Of a DNA stretch of 64,000 nt, positions 18,788 through 26,384 are shown piece by piece. How positions within the stretch are numbered: position 1 is the first letter of the stretch; each line of letters opens with the position of its first letter. Origin of the DNA: WTFY01 sp026713925 (lineage in GTDB: Bacteria > Pseudomonadota > Gammaproteobacteria > UBA4575). The stretch is from positions 310,001-374,000 of the forward strand of contig OY759361.1 in the NCBI GenBank assembly GCA_963662355.1. Direction: 5' to 3'. The notes beneath the pieces are model-generated. The model saw only the letters and a list, made by a program, of their open reading frames with translations, searched no databases and was not told the DNA's origin. The position numbers and the translations under genes are program-made.

Positions 18788-19915
18788 CTATTTGTACATT
18801 CTCAATGTTTTGGGTGTTTTGTCATATGCTACCGAAATTGCATCATGCGGACAGGCATCAACACAGGCAAAACAGCGAATACATTCATCCTCATCAATGT
18901 ACAGGGAGTTGTAATATAATCCGGAAGTATACGCAGGTCGCACACGCTCAAAATAAAAGCTCGAATCATCGCCGTCTGTTCTAAAGTTTGTTGCTTCAAC
19001 CAGACAGTTGGGCACAGGTTTCACCAGCAGACACTCATCACACAAAACACACTTGGTATTATCCACCACAGGTGCCGGTGAACTTGCATCTTCAAACTTG
19101 TCGAAATAGATATTTTTGTCATCGAGTCCTGCATCCATTAACAATTTTACACCATGGTCTATCATAGGAGGCGGCCCGCAAAAATAGGCTTTTACTTCAT
19201 CAAGATGCAGCTTGCCCGGGGCTAGGTATTCTGCCTGGAAGTGCTCTGTAACGAATCCGCGCGGACCCTCCCAGTCACTGCTTTCAGGCTCTTCAGACAA
19301 GACAGGGATGAATTCAAACCTGTAGCCCTGATTCCATTTGTTCTGTACAGCCTGTATCTCCTCACGACAGTAGAGGTCCTTCTGTGTGCGAGCACCATAG
19401 AAAAAATAGCAATCCCTAGCCACGCCAAGATTGGCAGCATGTTCAACAATGGCAACGATTGCACTCATGCCGCTGCCCCCCGCAATACAAACCATGGTGT
19501 CACTGGATGGGTCGAGCTGAAAATTTCCCAAGGGTCCGGATATCTCTACAGGTTCACCGATGCAACTGCCTTTGGCCAGCCATCCGGATAACTCACCACC
19601 AGGAACCAGGCGTATGAAAAAAGTATGTTCGCCAGGATTTTCGTCTTCCGGTGCCCTCGCAAACGAATAGGAACGGGGCTTTCTCACCCCTGGCACCTTG
19701 ATCGCAGCATACTGACCTGCAATCCCTCCCAGCGGCTGGCTACTGGCATCACACTTGACTACCAGCTTTAACGTATCATGCGTTAGATTTGTAACACCGA
19801 GAACACTACCCTGATTTATTTTTACTCTTTTCCTTTGTATTTCAGGATCAGGAACAGGCAATTTCCGTATGTAATGATCAAACGGGTCGTAAAATTTCTT
19901 TTGTACCGCAGTCAC
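18788..19915 (-). CDS. FAD/NAD(P)-dependent reductase with C-terminal 4Fe-4S clusters
   Basis: A protein of 375 aa, probably soluble. The FAD domain (about 30-140) has the RSYSFAR motif (RxYS type), followed by an NAD(P) domain with CIAGGSGMSAIVAIVEH and CGPPPMIDH. A C-terminal extension (about 285-375) holds two ferredoxin motifs: CVLCDECLLVKPVPNC (last spacing unusually long) and CIRCFACVDACP. It lacks the plant-type 2Fe-2S domain of monooxygenase reductases. It starts 41 bases after the molybdopterin enzyme stop on the same strand, so it is the probable electron-transfer partner linking that enzyme to NAD(P)H. Confidence 0.85.
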   Translation of the reverse strand: MTAVQKKFYDPFDHYIRKLPVPDPEIQRKRVKINQGSVLGVTNLTHDTLKLVVKCDASSQPLGGIAGQYAAIKVPGVRKPRSYSFARAPEDENPGEHTFFIRLVPGGELSGWLAKGSCIGEPVEISGPLGNFQLDPSSDTMVCIAGGSGMSAIVAIVEHAANLGVARDCYFFYGARTQKDLYCREEIQAVQNKWNQGYRFEFIPVLSEEPESSDWEGPRGFVTEHFQAEYLAPGKLHLDEVKAYFCGPPPMIDHGVKLLMDAGLDDKNIYFDKFEDASSPAPVVDNTKCVLCDECLLVKPVPNCLVEATNFRTDGDDSSFYFERVRPAYTSGLYYNSLYIDEDECIRCFACVDACPHDAISVAYDKTPKTLRMYK

Positions 19916-19956
19916 TTCTGTGCTTCCCCTGTTTTTCCTAGAATGATTGTCCAGCC

Positions 19957-22251
19957 TCAGCCGAAAATTCCCGGATGCTGTTCTTCTGCAAACGCAATGA
20001 TTTCACTATCAGTTGCCTGAACATCTTCGTTGCGCGGATCTTCACGCCATTTTTTGATATAACCCTCTTTACCTCCCCACTCTTTCAACAAAGTCTGCTT
20101 GCGCATTTCTTCACTGGCTTTCTCGATTTCAACCAGACAGGAATAGAAAGTTGGACTGGTTCCAAAGTCAGTCACCATTTCAGAGTTCAGGGCATTGATA
20201 TTCACACCACTCGGGGTGTTACTCCCTTTGAACTGTTTTTGAGTAGAACAAATGCCAGACAGCAATCCATCAATTATGACTGCATAGGCAAAGGATTCGC
20301 CCCGGTCATTGTACAATCGGCAAAGATCCCCATCTTCTATGCTCCGTGCCTTCGCGTCTTCCGGGTTCAATTCCACTGTGGGTCGAGACATCATGGCCTG
20401 CAATCGTGGTACAGACTGAAATGAATCGCCAATGAAGTAGTGTGATGCACTGCTGAGCACCTGCAGCGGGTAGTCCTTACGCTTGGGATCTTCCTGACCT
20501 TCAATTTCTGGCACATAGGTAGGCAGAGGGCTTACACCTTCTTCCTTTAGCTTCTCACACCAGATATCGATTTTCCCAGATTTCGTTGGCCAGCCGTTTT
20601 TCAGAAAGTTTCTTTTTTCAGAACTCGTATTCGCTCTGACGAAACCATTTTTCTGGATATCCTCATAAGTGATACCTTCCATCAAAGGATTATGTTTACC
20701 TTCATCAAACATGATGTCACGGATGATTTCTTCATCTGTTTGCGTAAAGGCATTGTCCCCCTCTTCGACATACCCCATCCGTTTGGCCAGCATGCGGAAA
20801 ACCTCAGAATTGCGGACGCTTTCACCAAGAGGTTTGATCACGGGCTTGTTCATGGTGTAGTACCAGTTGCCATAGGTGGCTACCATGTCCATACGCTCCA
20901 GCTGCGTATCTGCAGGGATCACAATATCAGCATACAGACAGGTATCAGTCCAGAAGGTTTCATGAACGGCAACGAAAAGGTCATCTCGCATAAAACCCTT
21001 GCGAACGTTGTTGGAATTTGGTGCACAGTTTGCAGGATCTGAGTTATAGACATAGATGCTCTTTATCGGCGGGTCCATTTTATTGCCATCCGCATCAATA
21101 TGGTCAGACAATGCACGGCCAATTTGCACCATATTGACCATGCGCTTCCGCTTGCCCAGATCAGTTCTGTGCAGCTTGTCCATGTCCCAGCGCAACCACA
21201 TCTCTTCAAGGTTGCCAAAACAGGCACCCCCACAAGGTTCTCGCCATGCACCGGTAATACATGGAAGTATCAGGATGGAGCGGCACATCTGTCCGGCATT
21301 TTGGTGACGGTTCAGGCCGTAATTCGCACGAATGAATGTTTTTTTGGTCGATGCATACTCCAGAGCAAGTTTTTCAATGTCCTTGGCAGAAACACCCGTG
21401 ATCTGCTCTACTCTGTCAAGCGGATACTTCGGCAATTCCGTTTCCAGCAATGCTTCCCAGCCATTGGTCTGCTCTTTCAGGAACTCGAGATCGTGCAACC
21501 CTTTATCAACGATTAATTTCATCATGCCCAGCGCCAGGGCTGCATCGGTTCCGGGCCTCGGCTGTATGTGCCAGTCCGCCATCATGGTGGTACGCGTTAC
21601 TCGAGGGTCTATAACGATAAGCTTCATGCCACGTTCCTTGCCCTCACGTATAAATGGGATGGCATGCACACCTGTGCTGACCAGGTTTGCCCCCCAAAGG
21701 ATCATGAGATCTGCTTCTTCAGCCGCTTCATGTACAGACATGTTTGGATGTGCCAGACCGTAGGTGTGGAGTCCCGCCCACATGGCTGCAAAGATACAGA
21801 TCGACTGAATCAGTCCGCTGGCACCCATCTTGTTCCAGAGCCGATAATCCATCGTCCAGTAGCCCACCATACCCATGGTTCCGGAATATGAATAGGGCTG
21901 TATGCATTCGCTTCCATATTCTTCGATTACGCTCTTGAAATTGTCGGTAATGGTATCCAGCGCCTCATCCCAGGTTATGCGTTCAAATTTGGCACCCGGG
22001 CCTTTTGGTCCTACTCGTTTATGAGGATAGAGAACACGATTGTCGTTGTAGACAAAATCTAGATAGTGGTTCACCTTGTTACACAGATAACCACGTGTAA
22101 TCGGGTGAGTCGGGTCGCCCTGTACTCGCACAGCTTTACCTGTACTATCGTCACGCGTGACCAGCATCGAACAAGAATCGGGGCAGTCATGTGGACATGT
22201 AACATGATGAATAGAATGCCCTTCGGGTGCTTGGATCTTATCGGTTTGCAT
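19957..22251 (-). CDS. Molybdopterin-dependent oxidoreductase (4Fe-4S, bis-MGD class), substrate unknown
   Basis: A protein of 764 aa from ATG 22251, which has GAGGAG six bases upstream; the GTG at 22269 would place the binding site inside the gene. The 4Fe-4S motif is C19, C23, C27, C57. Further family segments are WGANLVSTGVH, VIDPRVTRT and GTDAALALGMM, with the molybdopterin dinucleotide domain at the C-terminus (ELNPEDAKARSIEDGD). A Cys in QSICIFAAMWAG sits where the protein ligand to Mo is expected. There is no Tat signal and no membrane subunit, so it is cytoplasmic. Related enzymes include acetylene hydratase, thiosulfate/polysulfide reductases and formate dehydrogenases; none fits clearly. 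It is followed by the flavin/Fe-S reductase. Confidence 0.88.
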   Translation of the reverse strand: MQTDKIQAPEGHSIHHVTCPHDCPDSCSMLVTRDDSTGKAVRVQGDPTHPITRGYLCNKVNHYLDFVYNDNRVLYPHKRVGPKGPGAKFERITWDEALDTITDNFKSVIEEYGSECIQPYSYSGTMGMVGYWTMDYRLWNKMGASGLIQSICIFAAMWAGLHTYGLAHPNMSVHEAAEEADLMILWGANLVSTGVHAIPFIREGKERGMKLIVIDPRVTRTTMMADWHIQPRPGTDAALALGMMKLIVDKGLHDLEFLKEQTNGWEALLETELPKYPLDRVEQITGVSAKDIEKLALEYASTKKTFIRANYGLNRHQNAGQMCRSILILPCITGAWREPCGGACFGNLEEMWLRWDMDKLHRTDLGKRKRMVNMVQIGRALSDHIDADGNKMDPPIKSIYVYNSDPANCAPNSNNVRKGFMRDDLFVAVHETFWTDTCLYADIVIPADTQLERMDMVATYGNWYYTMNKPVIKPLGESVRNSEVFRMLAKRMGYVEEGDNAFTQTDEEIIRDIMFDEGKHNPLMEGITYEDIQKNGFVRANTSSEKRNFLKNGWPTKSGKIDIWCEKLKEEGVSPLPTYVPEIEGQEDPKRKDYPLQVLSSASHYFIGDSFQSVPRLQAMMSRPTVELNPEDAKARSIEDGDLCRLYNDRGESFAYAVIIDGLLSGICSTQKQFKGSNTPSGVNINALNSEMVTDFGTSPTFYSCLVEIEKASEEMRKQTLLKEWGGKEGYIKKWREDPRNEDVQATDSEIIAFAEEQHPGIFG

Positions 22252-22366
22252 AACAAACTCCTCTGTCACTCCTGCAGATAGTTTTAGTGATTTGACAAGG
22301 TACGCCTGTCATTCCTGATTTGGTCAACATTACTACAAGCCCCGATTCTCTACAATACCAAAGTCC

Positions 22367-22546
22367 ATGTATAAAACGGCTCACGAGTTCACAAAACAAG
22401 GGATCCAAGCATTAAAGCAACTCTACGTCGCTTGGTTTCGATTGAATTTCCGGGAGCAAGCCTCCAATTTCGGTGCTCAACTCGGTTTACAACCTAAACG
22501 CAGGCTTGCATACTCACCAAAATCCAGGATAACCATCAGGCGCTAA
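22367..22546 (+). CDS. Possible small basic protein (59 aa)
   Basis: An open frame from ATG 22367 to TAA 22544-22546 encodes a peptide with an amphipathic helical first half (HEFTKQGIQALKQLYVAWF) and an Arg/Lys-rich tail ending ITIRR. Its stop lies two bases before the ATG of the next gene, an arrangement typical of translational coupling. No good ribosome binding site is visible. It is divergent from the molybdopterin enzyme. No known family recognised. Confidence 0.4.
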   Translation: MYKTAHEFTKQGIQALKQLYVAWFRLNFREQASNFGAQLGLQPKRRLAYSPKSRITIRR

Positions 22547-22548
22547 TA

Positions 22549-22953
22549 ATGAGCAACGTGCAGTCAAAATACCTTTGGCCTTTAGTCGGTATCGTCATCT
22601 TCATAGTACTGATTGCATTTTATATAGATGACCGTCGAAAGCTCTCTCTGGAAGAACCCGGAGAGGTGGCAAGTGAACATGACATGGATTCCGCTGATTC
22701 CGGCACATCTGCACCTGATGAGGCAGTTCCGGAACAGGTAACTGGCGATGCCGGGCACGCTGGGTCCATTGACGACCTTGGTACAGACACGAGTTCAAAG
22801 CGACATGTTGATTTGACAAGGAAGGCTGAAGAGCACAAGGGATTTTCAGGCTCGATTGAACATTATTTGAGGGCACGAGAATCCCATCAGGACAGCATGC
22901 ATGAAAGCTCTTCTATGAGCATTGATGAATATCTGGGCAGTACAGAAAATTAA
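22549..22953 (+). CDS. Single-pass membrane protein with acidic tail, unknown function
   Basis: A protein of 134 aa: a short N-terminus, one membrane helix (about 9-26, YLWPLVGIVIFIVLIAFYI), and a long hydrophilic, Asp/Glu/Ser-rich region that is probably disordered. Near the C-terminus the pattern SIEHYL...SIDEYL repeats twice (about 102-107 and 124-129), possibly two short docking motifs. It is divergent from the molybdopterin oxidoreductase. I do not recognise the family. Confidence 0.6.
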   Translation: MSNVQSKYLWPLVGIVIFIVLIAFYIDDRRKLSLEEPGEVASEHDMDSADSGTSAPDEAVPEQVTGDAGHAGSIDDLGTDTSSKRHVDLTRKAEEHKGFSGSIEHYLRARESHQDSMHESSSMSIDEYLGSTEN

Positions 22954-23063
22954 TCTTAATTCTCATGTACGAGACAAGGTCGTGTGATACCAGCATAACA
23001 CTATAGCCGCACAGGCTGTGTACCTGACTGGTGGCAGTCAGATCAGCAGGCCCTGAATTCCCC

Positions 23064-23774
23064 TTAATTGACTGGTAGTTGCATGCGCAGGTGATCACGG
23101 TCAAACCACCACTGATCACCTGCCATCACATCGATAATTTTTGCCAGTCGACTAAAGAGCTTGTCTGTGTCATCGAGTTCCAGAATTTGAATCCAGATTC
23201 TTATAGACTCTTCATCTTCAATATTACGATGGCGTTTCGCCACCTTTGCAAGAATCTGCATAGTGAGGAAAGTCAAGCTTTCATGCTGCTCTTTTGCACG
23301 CATGTCTGCAATATAATGGGCCGCCATCGCTGCTACGGCTGCACCGTCTGACTGGCTTGGGGTTTCATCCACGATGTTATGCAACATTTCGACAGACAAG
23401 CCAGGGTCTACCGGGTAGGTCACCGCGAGCCAGCAACCCTGGCCCAAGGCGACGATGGAGCCTTCCTTATCAGCTTGATACAGTACCCGACAGGCCTTGA
23501 CAGCATGTTCAAATTTTCTTTCTGCAACAAACAGTTCAACCAGCGGGCGGGCACTGGACCATGCCTCTTCCAGCCGGCCGAGTCCGATCAGTGCCTCGGC
23601 AATCTCAAGTTCAAGATGTGCGCGTTGGAAATTACTTGCCCCTTTAGGCAGGTCCTGCAACTGCCGACGGCAGCCAAGCAGTTTGTTTTCGAACCAGGTA
23701 CGTTCATCTGCAAACTGGAACACATTGACCGCATCAGGAAGAGACTGGCGGGTTGGATCAAGTTTATCAGTCAT
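23064..23774 (-). CDS. Conserved-looking hypothetical helical protein
   Basis: A protein of 236 aa, soluble and mainly helical. The region about 45-105 (LELEIAEALIGLGRLEEAWSS, then FVAERKFEHAVKACRVLYQ) looks like degenerate TPR helices. It ends with GDQWWFDRDHLRMQLPVN. No catalytic motif or signal peptide. It lies downstream of alkB but is separated from it by a strong terminator, so it has its own promoter. Function unknown. Confidence 0.65.
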   Translation of the reverse strand: MTDKLDPTRQSLPDAVNVFQFADERTWFENKLLGCRRQLQDLPKGASNFQRAHLELEIAEALIGLGRLEEAWSSARPLVELFVAERKFEHAVKACRVLYQADKEGSIVALGQGCWLAVTYPVDPGLSVEMLHNIVDETPSQSDGAAVAAMAAHYIADMRAKEQHESLTFLTMQILAKVAKRHRNIEDEESIRIWIQILELDDTDKLFSRLAKIIDVMAGDQWWFDRDHLRMQLPVN

Positions 23775-23847
23775 CCGAATATTCTTCCCTAAACTCCAGT
23801 ACCAGGTGACCTGTTTCTGGATTTAATGAATAAAAAATGATTCATGC

Positions 23848-23888
23848 AAAAAAAACGCCCTTGTCTTCTGCTACAAAGACAAGGGCGT
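23848..23888 (-). terminator. Rho-independent terminator of alkB
   Basis: A perfect 13-bp inverted repeat (ACGCCCTTGTCTT at 23855-23867 and its complement at 23876-23888) with an 8-base loop. On the minus strand the stem is followed by eight T residues (complement of 23848-23855). It begins 19 bases beyond the alkB stop. Confidence 0.93.
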
Positions 23889-23906
23889 GATAGAAAAAAC
23901 GGAGGT

Positions 23907-25049
23907 TTATGCGTATCCTGCCTGTTTATTCATCCTGGCCGCAACCTTCAACTCGCCCTCACTCGCCATCTCATCGTCCCACTTCGCCAACTGCTTCTTC
24001 ATGTACGCATGAAACACCGGGGGCAACAACGCCAACGCATACAACGTGAAATACCCCCGTCCGCAATTCGGGGCGCCGACCTCGTCCAACTCCCAAAAAT
24101 GCGTCTCCCCGCGATCATGATGATCCGCCTGACGCCCAATCTCTATGAAAAACCAGCTCGTAAACGCCGTCGAATTGTCCCAGCTGTGACGGTAGTCTAT
24201 CGGCTGACCCTTCTCCCGAATCAACCCGTAATGCTCCAGAAAATTCAACGCCTCCAACTCAAAATTCGACATCACCCATACCGCCGCCAAACACAACAAC
24301 CCAAGCCAGCCCCCCACAAACCAAAACAAAAATACCGTCGGCAACGCCATGAAATACCCCCGTATCCAACGATTCTGCCACGATACAAACGGCACCCCCA
24401 GACGACTCAATCGCTGCTTCTCCATCATGAACAAAAACTTGCTCTGACCAAACCCGGACAACGGATAATGCCGAAACAAACTCCGACCCCGGGGACACGT
24501 CGCCGGATCGTCCTCATGCGCCAACTCCAAATGATGATTGTATACATGCGCATAACAAAAATGCGCCTTGCCGCTCAACCCCATCATCCAGCGCGCTATC
24601 ACAAAACTGAACCCCTTCGTATGCGCCAACTCATGACCATAGATGATCCCTATCCCCGCAAATATCCCCGTCGACAATACCGCTCCCCATAACTGCGTCC
24701 CCGTGATCCCGTCCTGAATCGACAACCCAAACAACGTCGTCTCCCCAATCGGTACCCCGTTCACGTACTGCCAGATCCGCCACGCCAACGCTACCTGCAA
24801 GACCACAAATACCCCCAGCATCCCGTACATCGTGCCGTTCAATAACGGTACCACTCCCTGCGTCTCCCCCGACTCGTCAAACCCCGCCCCAGGCGTCTGC
24901 GCCGTCGTCAACGTGTCCACGATAATCCCAACCCCAAGCAACACTACGCCCGCCCATACCCACGGACCCCCGGCCAATACCCCAAATAATGTCGCTATGA
25001 TCAGTAATGGCGCTAAAAAATACCGCACATTAATTAAAAATTTGCTCAT
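23907..25049 (-). CDS. alkB: AlkB-family membrane di-iron monooxygenase (alkane hydroxylase-like)
   Basis: A 380-aa polytopic membrane protein. The histidine boxes of AlkB/XylM enzymes are present: HELAH; HVYNHH followed by EDDPATCPRG; NFLEHYGL; and QADHHDRG. About six membrane helices surround them. The family oxidises terminal C-H bonds using rubredoxin or a reductase, neither of which is adjacent. The box HVYNHH differs from the usual EHxxGHH, so the substrate is uncertain. Codon use is very unlike the neighbours: Gly mostly GGG, Thr ACG, Ala GCG, Leu TTG. A good ribosome binding site (AGGAG) and a strong terminator make it a self-contained, probably acquired unit. Confidence 0.88.
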   Translation of the reverse strand: MSKFLINVRYFLAPLLIIATLFGVLAGGPWVWAGVVLLGVGIIVDTLTTAQTPGAGFDESGETQGVVPLLNGTMYGMLGVFVVLQVALAWRIWQYVNGVPIGETTLFGLSIQDGITGTQLWGAVLSTGIFAGIGIIYGHELAHTKGFSFVIARWMMGLSGKAHFCYAHVYNHHLELAHEDDPATCPRGRSLFRHYPLSGFGQSKFLFMMEKQRLSRLGVPFVSWQNRWIRGYFMALPTVFLFWFVGGWLGLLCLAAVWVMSNFELEALNFLEHYGLIREKGQPIDYRHSWDNSTAFTSWFFIEIGRQADHHDRGETHFWELDEVGAPNCGRGYFTLYALALLPPVFHAYMKKQLAKWDDEMASEGELKVAARMNKQAGYA

Positions 25050-25054
25050 CTCGG

Positions 25055-25140
25055 ACTCCTAAAACTGTTACAAGGTAGCTACCTAGATATATGTAAAAAA
25101 TAATACTCCTGTTATACCACTTTCACACCTAGGTAGTAAA
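25055..25140 (-). promoter_or_regulatory. alkB upstream region with AGGTAG/CTACCT half-sites
   Basis: Directly upstream of the alkB ribosome binding site (complement of 25055-25060) lies the palindrome AGGTAGCTACCT (25073-25084). A further copy of the half-site lies in CCTAGGTAG (25128-25136), which forms an inverted repeat with CTACCTAG (25079-25086). The sequence between is AT-rich and could hold the promoter. This arrangement looks like an operator for a dimeric regulator; no regulator gene is adjacent. The rest of the gap up to fabA (25141-25378) shows nothing else recognisable. Confidence 0.4.
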
Positions 25141-25378
25141 GTATGCTCACCAGATTTAAGGAATGCCGTTCAAATCGCACCTATGGCATGTACTGACACT
25201 TCTTCCAGGCTATAAAGTACACCCCTGTCAGGTGGTCTGAGTAAAATGGCCGAAATTTTCCAGACCGCATGAAATACAGCTTTTTGCTACACTTGAAAAA
25301 ATAAATATCACTGAACCAGCAAATCAAATTCATCTATACATGGATTAAACTTGTCTTAATGCCTGGGCTGCAGAATAC

Positions 25379-25894
25379 GTGTCGAGAAAGAGTTCATTTT
25401 CATATCAGGAATTGCTGACCTGCAGTCATGGCGAAATGTTCGGGCCTGGCAATGCGCAACTGCCACTACCCAACATGCTGATGATAGACCGAATCACTAA
25501 GATTACTGACGACACAGGGAAGCACGGGCGCGGCGAAATCAAGGCAGAACTCGATATCAAATCCGACCTGTGGTTTTTCAACTGCCACTTTCCAGGCGAT
25601 CCTGTCATGCCTGGCTGTCTGGGTCTGGATGCACTATGGCAGTTGCTCGGGTTTTTTATCGCTTGGAAGGGCGTTCCGGGCAGAGGTCGGGCGCTCGGCG
25701 TCAACGAAGTCCGCTTCACCGGCCAAGTGCTTCCCACAGTTGAAAAAGTGAATTACCAGCTAGACATCAAACGAATCGTCAAACGCGGTGCGACAATGGG
25801 TATAGCAGACGGCACGATGTCTGCAGACGGCAGAAAAATCTATGTGGCAAAAGACCTGCGCGTGGGCCTGTTTCTGTCTACGAGTGGCTTTTGA
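25379..25894 (+). CDS. fabA: 3-hydroxydecanoyl-ACP dehydratase/isomerase FabA
   Basis: A protein of 171 aa from a GTG start. Catalytic His70 (NCHFPGDPVMPG) and Asp84 (GLDALWQL) fall at the same numbers as in the E. coli enzyme. The LNEV-type GVNEVRFTGQVLP and VAKDLRVGLF segments are conserved. It introduces the cis double bond for unsaturated fatty acid synthesis at the C10 stage. The usual partner fabB is not adjacent. Cytoplasmic dimer. Confidence 0.97.
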   Translation: MSRKSSFSYQELLTCSHGEMFGPGNAQLPLPNMLMIDRITKITDDTGKHGRGEIKAELDIKSDLWFFNCHFPGDPVMPGCLGLDALWQLLGFFIAWKGVPGRGRALGVNEVRFTGQVLPTVEKVNYQLDIKRIVKRGATMGIADGTMSADGRKIYVAKDLRVGLFLSTSGF

Positions 25895-25916
25895 AGCAGA
25901 CAATCCACTGTATGGC

Positions 25917-26336
25917 TCATTCGGCAACAAAGCCAATCTTGCCATGTGTGCCATCACAAAAAGGACGATTGTTGCTGTGCTGACAACGGCACAGGCCCCC
26001 GACCTTGCGAAGTATCTTTTGCTGGCAGGTATCCTCTATGCATGCAGCACCCCTGAAAATTAACGGTCCATTGGCCTGTACCTTGATTTCCAGGACGCCT
26101 TCATTCGCCAGATTTTCCTGCGAGGCAGGCGGGGTGACAAATACACCATCATCCAGGAATCCGGTTTCCTTGTGCTGGCCGTCACAATAGGGCTTGTTCT
26201 TGGAATTTCCACAGCGACACAGGTACAACTCCCCAGTCTTCTCCAGCAATACGCCATCACTGCCAACCAGTTCAAGCGTGCCGGTTATGTGCAGGGGCCC
26301 ATTTTCAATGGAAGCTATCCTGTTTTCCTTGTTCAT
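25917..26336 (-). CDS. Tandem CDGSH iron-sulfur domain protein
   Basis: A protein of 139 aa with two CDGSH-type 2Fe-2S sites: C40, C42, C51, H55 (CRCGNSKNKPYCDGQH) and C116, C118, C127, H131 (CRCQHSNNRPFCDGTH). The N-terminus (NGPLHITGTLELVGSDG) is typical of bacterial tandem-CDGSH proteins, and a similar beta segment (ANGPLIFRG) precedes the second site. These proteins are small redox or cluster-transfer proteins; the partner is unknown. It converges with fabA. Confidence 0.93.
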   Translation of the reverse strand: MNKENRIASIENGPLHITGTLELVGSDGVLLEKTGELYLCRCGNSKNKPYCDGQHKETGFLDDGVFVTPPASQENLANEGVLEIKVQANGPLIFRGAACIEDTCQQKILRKVGGLCRCQHSNNRPFCDGTHGKIGFVAE

Positions 26337-26384
26337 ATCAGTCTTGGATCAACGTGCGCATAGCATCAAGCATATTTACCTGAC

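Noticed and set aside
23844..24692. Long plus-strand frame (282 codons) opposite alkB, rich in Arg, Pro and Gln
   Set aside because: It is the mirror of alkB, whose strong G-ending codon bias removes stops on the other strand; the translation has no domain-like pattern.
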